A stretch of DNA of 64,000 bases from Bombus terrestris (Eukaryota; Arthropoda; Insecta; Hymenoptera; Apidae), in the NCBI RefSeq assembly GCF_910591885.1, contig NC_063282.1, forward strand, positions 1,304,001 to 1,368,000, written 5' to 3'. Below, piece after piece: positions 1 through 12,900 of this stretch. How positions within the stretch are numbered: position 1 is the first letter of the stretch; each line of letters begins with the position of its first letter. The translations under genes and the position numbers were made by a program. The notes below the pieces were generated by a model, which was given only the letters and a program-made list of their open reading frames with translations, searched no databases and was not told the DNA's origin.

Positions 1-3000
1 AATCGATTTATCTCGCGTGCATTGAACGCGTGCTGAAAACGTCGCCAGCGAGGTAGGATCGTTGTGGGAGACTGGCGCGTGACGACGCGACGTCGAGTCG
101 GACGAAAAATGCCAACGGTTCCTACGCCGTCGTTCGCAAGCGTTACGACACCTGTTAGCATCGCGCGGAACGTCGTGGCGAACGTCACGCTACACGAAAA
201 GCGATATTTTCCAATTAATAACATCGGCTTTCGTCTTTGTCTCTTCGAACATCCCGATATTTAGGAACAACGACGTACGCGTTTGCTTCGGCAAGTACAC
301 AGCCGACGATGATTTCGCGCCTGTCGTTCCTGAATGTGGCGTCTGTACGATCGATCGTCGTCGGTCGATCGAAAAAAGAGACGCGGAAGGACCAGCGAGA
401 ATCTCTTTGAAAACGACACCGCTCGACGACGTTACACCACGTCCGAGTACTCTTACCTGCACTCGAGAAGCGCACTCTGGCCCCTAAAGGAGTACGGCGG
501 GACGCTTATGTAAAGCAGCTTCAGCCCAGTCACTGTAACAGAAAGAGGAAACAAATTTTTTTTTTTTTTTTTTAGACACCGACGGAAGCCATATTTGCCC
601 CTTTGGTCTTCCAACTTTCGAAGAACGGGGTGCAAGGACTAGCCGAAAGTTAAAGAAGCGCGAAATCCAGCGCATGCTTGCTAGCTAGCAACGGCATCTT
701 TGCGATCGTTGGTGAGGATCTCTTTCGATTCAAATGCCGCCGAACGCTTGACCTACTGAGAAGCGCACAATGAAAGCATTAAAAAAACGGCACTCTGAAC
801 GCCACTCTGTCCCGAATGACATTCCTATGATAAAATCTCGCGGCGACCTTCGAGTCGACCCGTGTTCGACTTGACTCCAGCCACCGACTATTACTTAGTA
901 CAAGGAAGAAAAGCTTGTGGAAAGTTGTGGCTCGATCGAATGACCAAGAGGCGGGGTACGGAGGACGCGAGTGGATTGTACTAGATGTTCAAACAATGCT
1001 CCGCAAACTCCATTGTACTGTCCTTTGTGGCCGCTTTCCTTTCTTTCTTCTTCGCTTTCCCATGGTCCTCCCTGGTAGAGAGGTACCCGGAAGAAATTCC
1101 ATTGGATACGGTTGTCGCGAACAAACGATAAACGACACGTAACGATAAATATAAATAAGTAGGTAAATAGAAAGAAAGAAGGTGGTACGTTTGGCGAATG
1201 CGATTGGTAGAGTGGCCAGTACAGCGGAGTCACTAAGCTACCGAGCAGAACCGAGAGAACGAGACTGTGTCTAGCGCTCGGTGCTCGGTTCAAAGGGGTT
1301 TGCGTTTAATTAAGCTCGTGCGATATTTTACGACGGTGACGGTACGCGTGGCTATTCCACGGAGGGCCGGCCTTTCTCTGCATCGTAAAATATACCGTCC
1401 GTAATGTATCGTTACGCGAGCAGTGCACAGAGACCGGCAGGTGAGTTTGCTTGAATTATTTCCTTCGGAGAGACGCAATTTTTCGTACGTCCTAACGTGA
1501 TTTCGAGGCAAGCCTCAACCGAGTACGATTCTCTGTTTCGTCCCATCGCGTTTTCTTTTTCTCCCCCTCTTTTTTCCCCCTTCTTTTCTTCTTTTTCCTT
1601 TCTTTCGTAAGCGGAATTTCTACACAAGGTAACTTTGGCCCGCGAGTCCAGGACGTTTCGCGTACGTGGCTGGCTTATAAGTTACCGTGCTGGAAAGAAC
1701 CATTCCCAGTGGTTAATCTCTTCCACGGTCGTACCGCTTAATCCACCACTCACGAACCAAGATACATTGTCCTTCTAATTACCCGGACTATGATCTTAAT
1801 GGACTTGGAAATGCCAAGCGCGTCAGTTCCGCGTGCAAATTACGTAAACGTGGAAGGACTCTTTAATCGCGATGGTACGCGTTACGACGCGCGACCGGCC
1901 AACACGAAAAAGCCGACACACGGCCGTGTTTTAAATGCGAATTGCAAATTATCGCCGTTGGGCTGCATAGGGACTCGCCATTCGGTCCTCGCGCTTCAAA
2001 GGTATACGGAATACAGCGTACTCGTTTGGGACTGGCAGCGGGGCTGTATCGATTTGCATCTCACCGCTTGTTTCATCCTTCCAGTTATACTTCGATCAGC
2101 AGTTTCGTCGATGAAAACTTCGACTTAAGCTTCTATGTGAAACTTCGTGTCTCGTGTGTTTGTACGCAGCCTTCAAAGCGATACTTTTTAACGCATAGAC
2201 GGGTTTCGATTACGTATCGTTATCCCGAGTTAACAACTACGTTGCTCGTGTATACGCGTTTCCAATGGTTCATCGAGCGCGATTCCATTGATGAAAAATC
2301 GATCGATGAGAACCGTGAGAAAGGCAACGATGACGTTTGCCCGAAGAAATTTGATTAGGCGCAAATTTGATATCCGTGCATTAACGAACGTTAAATTAGT
2401 TTTCGAATGAATCGCGACTCGCTGCGAATCGATAACTCCGCGCACAGAATCGCCGGTTTGACGTCTCGTTTTGGCTTTGCGGGGTCCGGTTTCGAGAGGT
2501 TCGTAGCCACGACAATAACGTCGCTTACGGTGTACGTAACGGAATCGTCCATTGAATTAGAGTGCCCGCGGCGTTTCGAGACAAGCGAGTTCGGGTCCGG
2601 ACTACTCAGCTTTTGGCCGAACGATCGTGACGCGGGTCACAAGTGCACCCTATCGGCCGCCTCGATTCGCTTTCTCCGCGTTCAGGAATTAATTGCACGC
2701 CGGTTCGACTTTGAATAGCCACTCCAAGTCGGCTCTCCACCAAACTCGCCGCTTTCTCTACGCGAACGCGTCCTGTGCCTTCTGTTCCTCTGTGTCAGGT
2801 ACTTCGTCATCAACGATGCTATTCGCACGATGGTATGCACGGTCCGGTCGAACAGCGTGTACGAACGGCCATAAGGCGATTATTTATGGAAAAATAAAAA
2901 CGAAACGTAGAGTACATCTTTGTTCTACGAGCGTTTCTCTTGGTTGTCGCGGCAAAAACCAGTCACCAAAGTCCTTGCTGATCGTTACTGGACGATCGAC

Positions 3001-3280
3001 GTTAAAATTCGTTAGGAGCGATTCTTCGTTAATTTCGCGCAAATTAATCTAACGAGCTTTCTTCACAGCGTTGATTCGATATCGGCCGGGATTCCAATTA
3101 GAGCCACAGAGAACCGCTAGTTTCGACGAACCCTTCTCGAATTCTTCGGATCAAATCCGCCAAAGTGAAATTAACGAAGAGCTGTTTAGCTAGCGTTTAC
3201 CGCGGTACTTCCTAATGTCCGCAAATGCTATCCGCGATGAAATGTCCGAGGCGAAATTCCAGTAACGCGATACGGTCGTT
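1..3280. other. No recognisable gene; CpG-rich DNA
   Basis: CpG-rich sequence with only short chance frames. The one splice-like signal worth noting is CAG|GTGAGT at 1438-1446, preceded by a short ATG frame from 1404. I see no homology to a known protein. Confidence 0.6.
556..573 (+). repeat. T18 homopolymer
   Basis: An uninterrupted run of 18 T. No retroposon body is recognisable next to it. Confidence 0.9.
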
Positions 3281-3860
3281 GCTATCAGAAGCAATACCAT
3301 GAAAATACCAGAATTTGTATTATCACCGTTGCGTCATTTTATTTTCTATTTGTTTTACGCTTGTGCGATAGGCGATCGATGTTTCAAAACTTGTCTATCT
3401 GACGGTTGATAATTCTCAAGCCATATAACGAATATAAGATGAATTCTCAGCTAGTCTTAATGCGAATTCCTCTAGTCCGGTGTAGTCCAGTTTTCAAACA
3501 ATCACCAACGTTTTATGGCATGTTGAACGTTCCATCAAAGTTCTCTTTGGTAGATTTCCTATAACCCGTGTATAGCTGGTTTCGATAGTTGAACCAGAAA
3601 AATGTTTCGAACACAAGTCCGCTGGTATCAAACGGAGAATGTACTCGTGTTAAAAAAGCTTTCAACAGTAGTGTTTTCTCGCAAAAAACCGGTCTTTTGT
3701 ATTTTTCAAATCATATTCTTAAATTACAAAAAAAAGAGCAATCTTTTGACGTGAAATTTATGAAAATTTATTTACTACAAATAAATATAAAAGATGCAGA
3801 GAATGATAGAGTTGGAACATGATTAAATTAAGAATTAACCTAGTACGGTATACGCATACT
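3281..3860. other. AT-rich island, no gene seen
   Basis: Noticeably richer in A and T and poorer in CG than its flanks. It may be an old transposon remnant or plain intergenic DNA; no termini are visible. Confidence 0.5.
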
Positions 3861-4706
3861 TGCAAAAAATGCCAAAAATAATTTCCCGCAGAACGAAGCG
3901 CCACGTGAAAAAGTTTCGTTCTGTATTTTCGATTTGTTTTTTCACGTCGTATCGCTCCCTTGTCGATTACCCGAGCGCTCTGTACGCATATATTCGAGTG
4001 CAAGAATGCGAATTTCGAATAGCCGGTTTATCCCAAAAGAACAAAAGACTTTGCGTTTTATCTATGAACTATGTTCATCGTCGTCTCGTCAAAACGGGAC
4101 AACGTCGCCTCGTTTCGACGACGCGCGTCGCGATTTCCCGTTGGATGCGCTAAATGCGCACCACTAGCTTTCTTTTCTTCTTTTTCAAACATCGGACCAG
4201 CGTGTGCAGCGATACGATCGCATCCCGCGTCTATGTACGAGATGTTTTGTCCGTCTCTAGTGCTCCGGTTAGAGAAGCTCCGTCCTCGAATTCCGCCTCG
4301 ATTCGTCGAAATCGTAAAAGCCAATTTACCTGTGATTCAAGGCAAGCAAGATTAATTGGCACGGTAACGAGAGAGCGATACTCATTGAGTTCCGTTTTTC
4401 GTCCGGAAACGCATCGGGCTCTATTCCGATTTCCGTCGTCGCACAATATCGTCACGAGCTGAAAAATTCGCGGTCGGCGGAGAATGGTGAAACGCAGCAA
4501 CCGCGATACAAAGATAGTTCTCCCTTAGACGTTTTTTACTCTGCTTCCGAATGCTCGCCGCGAAAAGGTTTACGGTTAAAAGCGTTTTATTCGCATAGAC
4601 GCGCGTAATTCGCTCTCCCCTCTCGGTCAATTCGTAACGAGTGACGATTCACGAGCCATTTTTTATACGTCGAGCGTGTAATTGTATGCGCCAGTTGGTG
4701 AATCGT

Positions 4707-4757
4707 TTTCTTTTTCTTTTTTCCCTTCTTCTTCTTCTTCTTTTTCTTCTTCTTTTT
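4707..4757 (+). repeat. Polypyrimidine TTC-rich tract
   Basis: A T/C-only run with a TTC-repeat core. The minus strand reads as a poly-lysine frame, which is an artefact of the repeat. Confidence 0.85.
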
Positions 4758-7010
4758 GCTTTGGAAACAAACGAAGAAACACAAAGAATTTAGAGATAAC
4801 TCGTTGAAACCTAGCGGTTAGTTTTGTGTAACACCGTATATATAAATTCTATCGCGGCATCGACATATCTTTAAATTACAATCCCGATCGTCGATGTCGA
4901 ATCCTATCGAACAATTTCTCTTTTTCAACTATAACGCCACATCGTAAATAATAAATTTTCTTTGGCCGGCCGAATTATTATTCGATACATAATCGCTCGT
5001 GTATACCGCAATTAATTAATTACCATGGGATATTACACAGCCAGATTCGTTTCACAGAGTTCATTTCGTCGAAGAACATCCAAACCAGGCAATTCATCCG
5101 ACTTGAATGAAAATGTTTAAAGCCAGCTTAAATCACTTGTGCATTCACTTTTAATCACGACATGAACCGATTCGAATTCAATCCTTTCAGAAAGCGGAAA
5201 AGTGAAATAATGCTAGTAAATCGTACAACGTAAATCTAAAATAAACGCTATTAAAATTGTACGTACGAACTTTAAGTAACGAACTGAACGAATTCGTGAC
5301 AGCAAAACTGCATGGAAAATGGATAAGAATTTCGTCGGATAAAAATAAGTGGAAAACATAAATGCGGGAGTATCGCCACTTTGGTTGATTCGATTGCCGG
5401 CAACCGTAATTACGAAGTTGGTAAGCGTGGTATACAATTTTATCCTGTCACACGCTTTCACACATTTTTCTCCGATGGTTGGCTCGCAACGATTCCAGGA
5501 ATTCTTTGACAGAATCGTTCGATCGGAAGCGATCGAAGCGCGGGAACGCGAGAGAAAAGAATTCCTCTTGTTCCGGATCGCAAACGCGCGACCGATTGGC
5601 CGAGCGAAATTGTTGCTCGATAGAGAGAACGTTGGCCGGACGGACGTCCGAGAAGTCGTTATCTTATCCTATACAGTGGTTGTTCGGCCAGGTAGGCAGT
5701 TAACTCGTATCTGGTCACGCCACCGGTTAAATTCCCCCTTACGTACTTATCGCGAATTAAAGCGCTCCTTCAAAGGGGGCCGGAGACACGGAAAGGTAAA
5801 GGCCGTCCTTGTATTATCGCGTTCGGATGAGTTTCACGCGACCGTGCTACCGTCAGTCGACATTAACGTTTTCATTATGCGATTACGATTAACCATCCTG
5901 CAAATCTGTTATTTTCTTTTCGCGAGGATCGTAGCGTCCTTCTTCGTTTATCCACCTTACGCTATCCGTACGTACGAACGTGGCTGATACGTCTGCCACG
6001 ACCTTCGATGGTACTTGCGATACCGATTTCGAGTTTGTTCCGCGCGTTTGTTCCTCCTTCCCCTGTATGTTCCGCCAACGATCGCGGACTAGGTTAACGA
6101 TCGTGAGTGGCGAGCTTTGAAAGCACAGACGATCGTAACAGGTGTAAAACAACGATAAAACAGACTCGCTCGGACATTGTACGACGTCCGCGTATCGTGC
6201 GATTGTAATATTACGACAAAGTGGCGTTGGAACCAGCGGATGTCCATTTGGAAATCGAGCGAATATTTGGCTACGTCATCTCGTCCGTGCATCTCTACTT
6301 TTCAAGCGATCAAAACTATTGCGTGTTTTATACACAAATAAAACGTCGAATAACTTTCCTTCCAGCTTCTTATCTTTGTACAGTTGTAAGATCAACGCCA
6401 GATAATACGTGTTGGTAATTGGCACAGATTGCCGGTATACAACGAGTTGCCATAATTTCCGCCAGCTACTTATTTTTCTTGAATAAATCGTTCGTTTTAT
6501 TCGAGGCCCAAGGTTAAAGCGCAGGTGGCTGCTCGTGTAGCCTTATTTTATCGTATATTTGCCGCTAGCGTATATCCGGCTGAATTTTTCCCAAAGAATT
6601 AATACGTATTTCGTCGTTCGGCGATTTATTCTCGAGTACACCATCGGACCGCAACGATGGCAATTTATTAAAGCGCGAGCAGCGTATCGTGCGTGCGTAC
6701 GTAGACAGGGGTGCGTGTAGGTTAGGCGAAGGAGAACCGCCGAGAAATAAGTGGCGAACACGGAATGTGTGCCGTTGCCCGAGGCCGGACAATCCAGGCG
6801 GCGATATAGAAGCGCCTTTCCCTCGACTCGTATCTTTGGTTTCGGTGGCTCGTGTTCCCTCCTACCGTGTAGCTAAAGGTTGGCGTAGTCGTGACGATAA
6901 ATTTATCCAACGATAAGAGAGCCGATTTTTGTCTTTACGAGCCTCGGTGGGCCCTTCTTTCAGGGAGGAAGCAGAAGAGAAACAGAAAGACAAGTAGAAA
7001 AAGAAAGAGT

Positions 7011-7029
7011 GAGAGAGAGAGAGAGAGAG
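7011..7029 (+). repeat. (GA)n microsatellite
   Basis: A pure GA dinucleotide run inside a purine-rich stretch (about 6960-7030). Confidence 0.9.
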
Positions 7030-7326
7030 CGGCTTCCGGGTTATGGCGTGACCGCGTCACCACGCGCGCGTGTCCCTCGGCATACAGCTATTGTAAGCAA
7101 AAGGAAAAAGAGGAGTGAAAAAGGAAGGGAAGGAACGACACGGGCGAACAAAAGAGAGGGCCGCCTAAACCGTGGCTTGTATGTACGTTCACGGCCCTCG
7201 CGTAATGCTATCGAGGCACATTTTCCCCTCGAACGCCTGCTGGGCGGCGAAGGGCGCCGGCGATGCCGGTCAGGCGCGTAAAAACCGGGTACAGATCGCA
7301 CGCCGTCCGTTTCCGTCGTTGTTTTC

Positions 7327-7331
<5 letters not shown>

Positions 7332-7366
<35 letters not shown>
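7332..7366 (+). repeat. (AG)n microsatellite
   Basis: A pure 35-nt AG run. It is long enough to be polymorphic between individuals. Confidence 0.95.
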
Positions 7367-7369
<3 letters not shown>

Positions 7370-9340
7370 CTAGACGTAGCTTTGCTCGAGGGTAGAAAGA
7401 AAAGGAAGAAGACGGTCGTGTCCAATGGACAGTGGAGTAGCCACTGGTTTTTCACGTGCTTCGCGAGTTCATCGATTCCATTGGCCTCGCGGCAACGCGA
7501 AATGGGCGAAGGGGAGAGGAGAGAAAACTAAAAGAGGAGCGCGGTATACGTGCACGGTTGGCTGACTCAGCTGAAACGCATGCCACATTAATATTAATTA
7601 TCACGTAGACGGGGCGCGTGTCGTGTCGTGCGCTACTTTTTTCGGCTGAAAACGTTCGGCTCGACGACGGGCCTCTCGAGAGACAGTGAGAGAGGACGAG
7701 AGCGAGATCGACACGGAGAACGCGGATCGGCTAGACGAGCGTACGTACCATCTCCTTTCGTTCGACCGCGATCTTTTTTCTTTTAATATTCGCTACGCGA
7801 CAAGGGGGAACAAAGTGGCCAGCTTTGCGATTAATTATTACCGTGCGCAACCAGAGAGCCGCTCGGGGAGAAAAATTTTGCCGCGAACACAATTTTTCGA
7901 AATGTCTGGCGGGAGGGTCGAGAAGGATCCTGGAGAATGACAAAGGTCAATGGATATCCGGGTTTGCCGGAGTACGCCCATATATCGTGAGAGTCGAAAA
8001 GACCCATTAAGGACATTTGTTTGACCTATGAATCCAGTGGAGCTGATGTGACAGAAGGTACAGTTAGTCATTGAGAGTCGACCGTACAATGCGCGGCAGT
8101 TTTACCTACGCCACGAACGTTAGCGTACGAAATAAAACAGACGAGAAGGCTACCCTCTGACACTTTGCGTTTCTACGGCAAAATCAAACGATAATTATCT
8201 CGCGATTGTAAGATTTCCAACTTGATATCGACGGATTCGAATCGATTCCGATCGCCGGAAAATGCTACAAACTGTCAAACGCGATAGCGACTCTCGAAAC
8301 GGTAGCTGAACATTTATCGTCAAACTGTTAACAAAGTGTTTGCTTTCTTTCTCTAGCTGATTACCGATCTCGTGAAAACGAAAAAGTACGTAGACGGAAA
8401 TTTCGATGGAAACATCCGGCGATTAGGAAATTCTTTCGTGCGTATCAGGGATAAAGATACAAGCGATGTAGAGGATGAACGAACGCGCGGACTCGATAGC
8501 GGCTGAGGGAAAGTTTTCTCATTGCGTCGAACGAGATAGGTATCGGAAGTTTAGATACGAGGTTGGAACTCGTTCTCGCGGCGATTTCCAAGATAACGCT
8601 CTCTCGCAATCTCGGTGAATGGACGCGAAGAAAGCCACGCGAACAGAGATAGCGGGACCCAATTAAAATCAATCATTCGATATTTATGGAGAGCTCATAG
8701 TGGAACGGGTCGCTTCGGTCGAGTTCCATGCGGCTCCATGTTCCCCGAGGGGTGCTACGGCTGGTTCGGTACACATAACCCTTCCATCTGCCATGATACG
8801 ATAATGGCGGAACCTTCGTGCAGCTTGATACACGGAGACAAACGACCGTGTGTGTGAATTGGGACACGCGCGCACCACGGTTTGTCGTCGCCTCGCCAAA
8901 AACTCAACTCGTCGACGACTAAAACGAGCCAAGGGAAGAAAAGGCAGTGAGAAACGTAACTGGAGCAAAATACAGCCGGGTAAACATCTGTTTGCACAGT
9001 CGGAGAAACCAGTTCGACCGACAGCGATAACGAAATTTCGAGAGAATTTTCCTATTCGCGATCCTCCTTCGGATGTAACACTGACAGAGTATCGTCGTCG
9101 CTTACCAACCACTTTGTATACTAAGCGAATTTGTACACGAAAGGGCGCGAAATGTCCGCGAATGATGATAACAAGAATAAAAATTGCCGTGACGAAAACC
9201 GGGACTGTGCTGCTTTCGAATTTTCCATCCAGGGTAATTGTTCGAAATAGGGTACTTACGTCCTACTGATTTCGATGATCTCGAAGCATTTTACCGAGTG
9301 ATTTCTTCCTATGCTCTGTCGTTCGATTTTATGTTCCAAG

Positions 9341-9960
9341 ACACGGAGAAATGTACGTTTAGTACTATATAAGGCATCCAAGGCATATAACAAGCAAAAA
9401 ATGCTATATTAGAATAGGCCATTGAAAGGCTTTATTGGGAAGCTATAATAAAAACACGGAATACAAAGGAAGAATAATAAAACATATTGACCGAAAATAA
9501 AATGTTTCGTTTTCATTGTTTCTCGTCTCAATGAACCAATATAATATTCGCTTGATATATCTTTCTTTTGTAAAGTTTCGCGCGTAAGAAAGCACAATAG
9601 CGTAAAATTGAAGGCTATACTAGACACCACCATATTATTTCTTTCTCTATGTTGTATTCTTTCCATAACTTTTTAACGAAAATCTAGGTGACCCATGTTT
9701 ATAAATCATTCTTCCCCTCATTATACCCATAGAATTGATCGACAAAATTCGGCTGTCCAAAATCTCGTCATGTATACGTTCACGTGTATTTAGTAGTCGA
9801 TGTGCATTTTTGTAGCAATTCTATTGGATTTAGGCTTTTCAACGACAACGACTAAGCCTGTTACATTTTGCACCAACTAAAGATCGCAATTTACTGGCAT
9901 ATTCCGTACGAAAACCTGATAGCTATACACCCTGTTCAAAATAAATTGGCCGAACGATAA
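9341..9960. other. AT-rich island, possible decayed element
   Basis: AT-rich with several AATAAA-like words. It ends near TACACCCTGTTCAAAA (9927-9942), a sequence type often seen at ends of insect DNA transposons. No partner terminus was found. Confidence 0.35.
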
Positions 9961-12900
9961 TTTCCCCGTAGGAGAATTGGCGATCAACGTTGTAGGCAAT
10001 TTCGATCTTTGTCAGCTTCCGGTGTGCGATTATTCTTCGGTCGTGTGGGTCGCGACAAGTGGAGAGAAGGGTCGTATAAGGTGCGAGCGAACGACTGACT
10101 AGCGATGTTCGGCCACCCGACGCATTTGAATGTTTAATGAGAGTCGACGATGGGTAGCCACGCTGCTAGTTGTCGATTTCGTCCGTCGCACAGAAATTTC
10201 CATGCAGGATCGTGCACGGCTCGAAGCTACGGTGTTTTCCAGTGTACCGTATGCGAAACTATTTTCGTCGGTTTCGCGATATTCCAGTGATACGTCTGAA
10301 AATCGTATCGCTAGGATGAATAGTAGATATCTGCGTCGAGGGTTTAATTGTCGTCGACCCGTGTAAACCGCGGCTACCAGTAGACCGCGACTACCAATGT
10401 AGTTTCGCAGTAGTATTTACCCAGTTTCGTGCAGGCATTTCGTGCCGCCGCGTCGATCGAATCGAAAGACACGTTTTGGCGGCGCGTGGAGGAACCCAGG
10501 CGTGGATCGAATTCGACGTTTCGGCCGCTATTCCGGTGTACAAACTGAAACGAAACCGACCGATTGCGGGCAAACGAGAAGAAAACGGTATCGAACGAAT
10601 TACGATGGAAGCGCGTTCGATCTCCGATGGACGCGAACTCGGACGAGTTCGACGCGGAATTCGAAATCGCTTTGGACAGCAGCCAGAAACGGCTCTCTCG
10701 TTCGACAGGAAGTTCGGAGGAGAGTAGGTGGGCCGCCCGCGACGCGACGTCCCATTGTTCGTCGGCGATGCGTCTTTTCAAAGTTTAAAGACGTTCGATG
10801 ACGAACGAGGCGGCGGAAACGATTCGTAACGCGAGAGGAATTTTCGCGAGGCGCGCGATGAAGCAGAGAATAAAAAAGGAAAAAGAAGAAGCGGGGTCGG
10901 TGAAGTCAGAGGAGACGTCGTAGTTGCGGCATAATTTGAATTTCGCAGCAACTTCGAATAGGAAAAAATGTAAGGGCGCGATGTTACCGAAGTTCGACGA
11001 ATGAATTTTTCCTATCCCTTTTGGCCGTAAAATGGAAAGTAATCAAAGTTCGTTAGACCTCTGCGCTTACGCATTTTGGTAAACGTTTGCGGTGAAATAA
11101 CCAGTGGTCTCGCGTATCTAAATTTTTACGCGCGTGTCCTGATATAAACGGCGCGAAGGGAAAAAGGGAGAATCACGGTTGCTCTCCGGACACGGAGAAA
11201 CGAGAGCGAGACAAGTTTGAGTTAATACGGGACCCGGCTTTATGCGCTTTCTCCCGCTACTGTGTCGCGGTTACTTTAGCGCGTATTTTCGTCGCGGCGT
11301 TGAGCAATGAAAGTATTATTTCTAATTATCCCGGAATATAGAAATACTAACTCGCCATTTTCAGCTTTGTGTCGGGGTATCACGATACGCGTACGAGCGT
11401 TACGACGTTGTTTTCTCCCCATGACTATCTTCCTTCACCGTCAGCAAAAGTCAAATCCTTGTCGGACGAAGATCTGTCTTGATTTACGACGATTGAGATG
11501 ACGGAGAGGTCGGGACGAATTCGCTTGAAATCGCTTAACGAGACGAGAGCGCGTCGACCAGACCAACCAGGCCGATGGAAAAAGGGTTCGAAGAGGAATC
11601 GATCGGAAGCGGAGCGAGCCGGGGCGAGCGTTAACGATTCGACGCGGCGGCACCAATCGTTTTATCGACGAATTAAGCCGAATTAAGGCTGGCCCTACGG
11701 GACGACCACGCGCGATTTCACACGCGAACGTTTTTCCATTGAATTTCGAAAAATTGTTTTATCATCGTTTCCCCTCGTCCTCGCGATATCTGTTGCGCCA
11801 AAATGCTTCAACAGGGACGACCCATTCGGGAAAATTCGATATTCCTTTGGCTTGGTCGATGCAACACGACCCAACAGCGTTTCGGATACGTATTTTTGCC
11901 GGAGCAAGTAGGTAGGCGACATTCGGCGGAAAAGTGGAAGCTTCTCGACCCAAAATGGAAACGGAACGAGAATTCGAAGGTACCGTTTCTCGCGGGAGAT
12001 AACATTTTTCCAATTTCCCACCTAATGTAAATGCCTTCGAGGATAGAACGGAAATAATTCGTCCGACTAATTTCTCCTCTTTTAGCTCCTTTTTCTTCAG
12101 ACGTTTCACGGATGGAGAAAGAAAGAGAAAAAGAGAACGCGCAGCGCACAGAGGCGCGGCGCTATGGAAAATAAAACAGAATGAATTAATTAGAAATGTA
12201 CAGCGCACCGTGTACACCGTGGAAAATACGAAGCGGTTACGATTTAATGAGTTTGCGTTAGGTTCTGAATTGCGGGACAAAATTACGCTGATCTCTGACG
12301 GAAGTCGGCGAGGCGCGGCACTGCAGACTCGCACCTACGTGTATCGAACAACAAAATCGAAGTGGTGGAGAACATTTCGTGTCACCTGTCGGAATACGCA
12401 GCTAAAGTTGTCGGAGTTGGCGCGCGTTGCGTCCAAATTAAAGAAATTAGCGGTGTACGATGTAACTCTGGCGTCTGCGTTACGCGAAACCAGCCGTAGG
12501 CGTTCGATTCTTCGTTCGTTTTCTCGTTACGTCTGCCGAATATTCGGCCAGCGTGTACGGAAATGGGTTCGTTTCAACGCGTGACGCGTCAACGTCCGCT
12601 TGAATTTTATCGACCGGCGGATAAATCGAATTTATCGGAAGACCGAGAAATTTCAGCGACGCGACGGATCGGTCGTGGAAAATATCGAGCCGCGCTCTTT
12701 TCCTTCTCGCCGCTCTGTGCTATCGCTGTTTCCCACTTCGTTCTCGCTTCCTTTTTTCCAGAGGTAGCTGTACGCGCGCGGAAAATTAGAGGATCCGAGC
12801 AACGGGAGGAACTGGCCGGGGAACTCGATTTACATACCTCGACGGGCCTGGATCGCGTCGGATCAAGTTAGCAGGGGCGACGAGTGAACTTAATTAAGCG

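Larger units (their letters stand above)
3861..9340. other. No recognisable gene; repeats and chance frames
   Basis: Contains the TTC and GA repeats listed separately. The 212-codon frame at 5349-5987 has no domain, no matching splice sites and the Arg/Ser/Val bias of CpG-rich random DNA, so it is not called a gene. Confidence 0.55.

Noticed and set aside
281..300. Similarity to the start of U6 snRNA (TGCTTCGGCAAGTACA)
   Set aside because: The match covers about 16 nt with one inserted base and stops at once. The conserved U6 core and a terminator T run do not follow, so it is coincidence.
5349..5987. 212-codon plus-strand frame
   Set aside because: No domain, no signal, no fitting splice sites. 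A few frames of this length are expected by chance in 64 kb of such composition.
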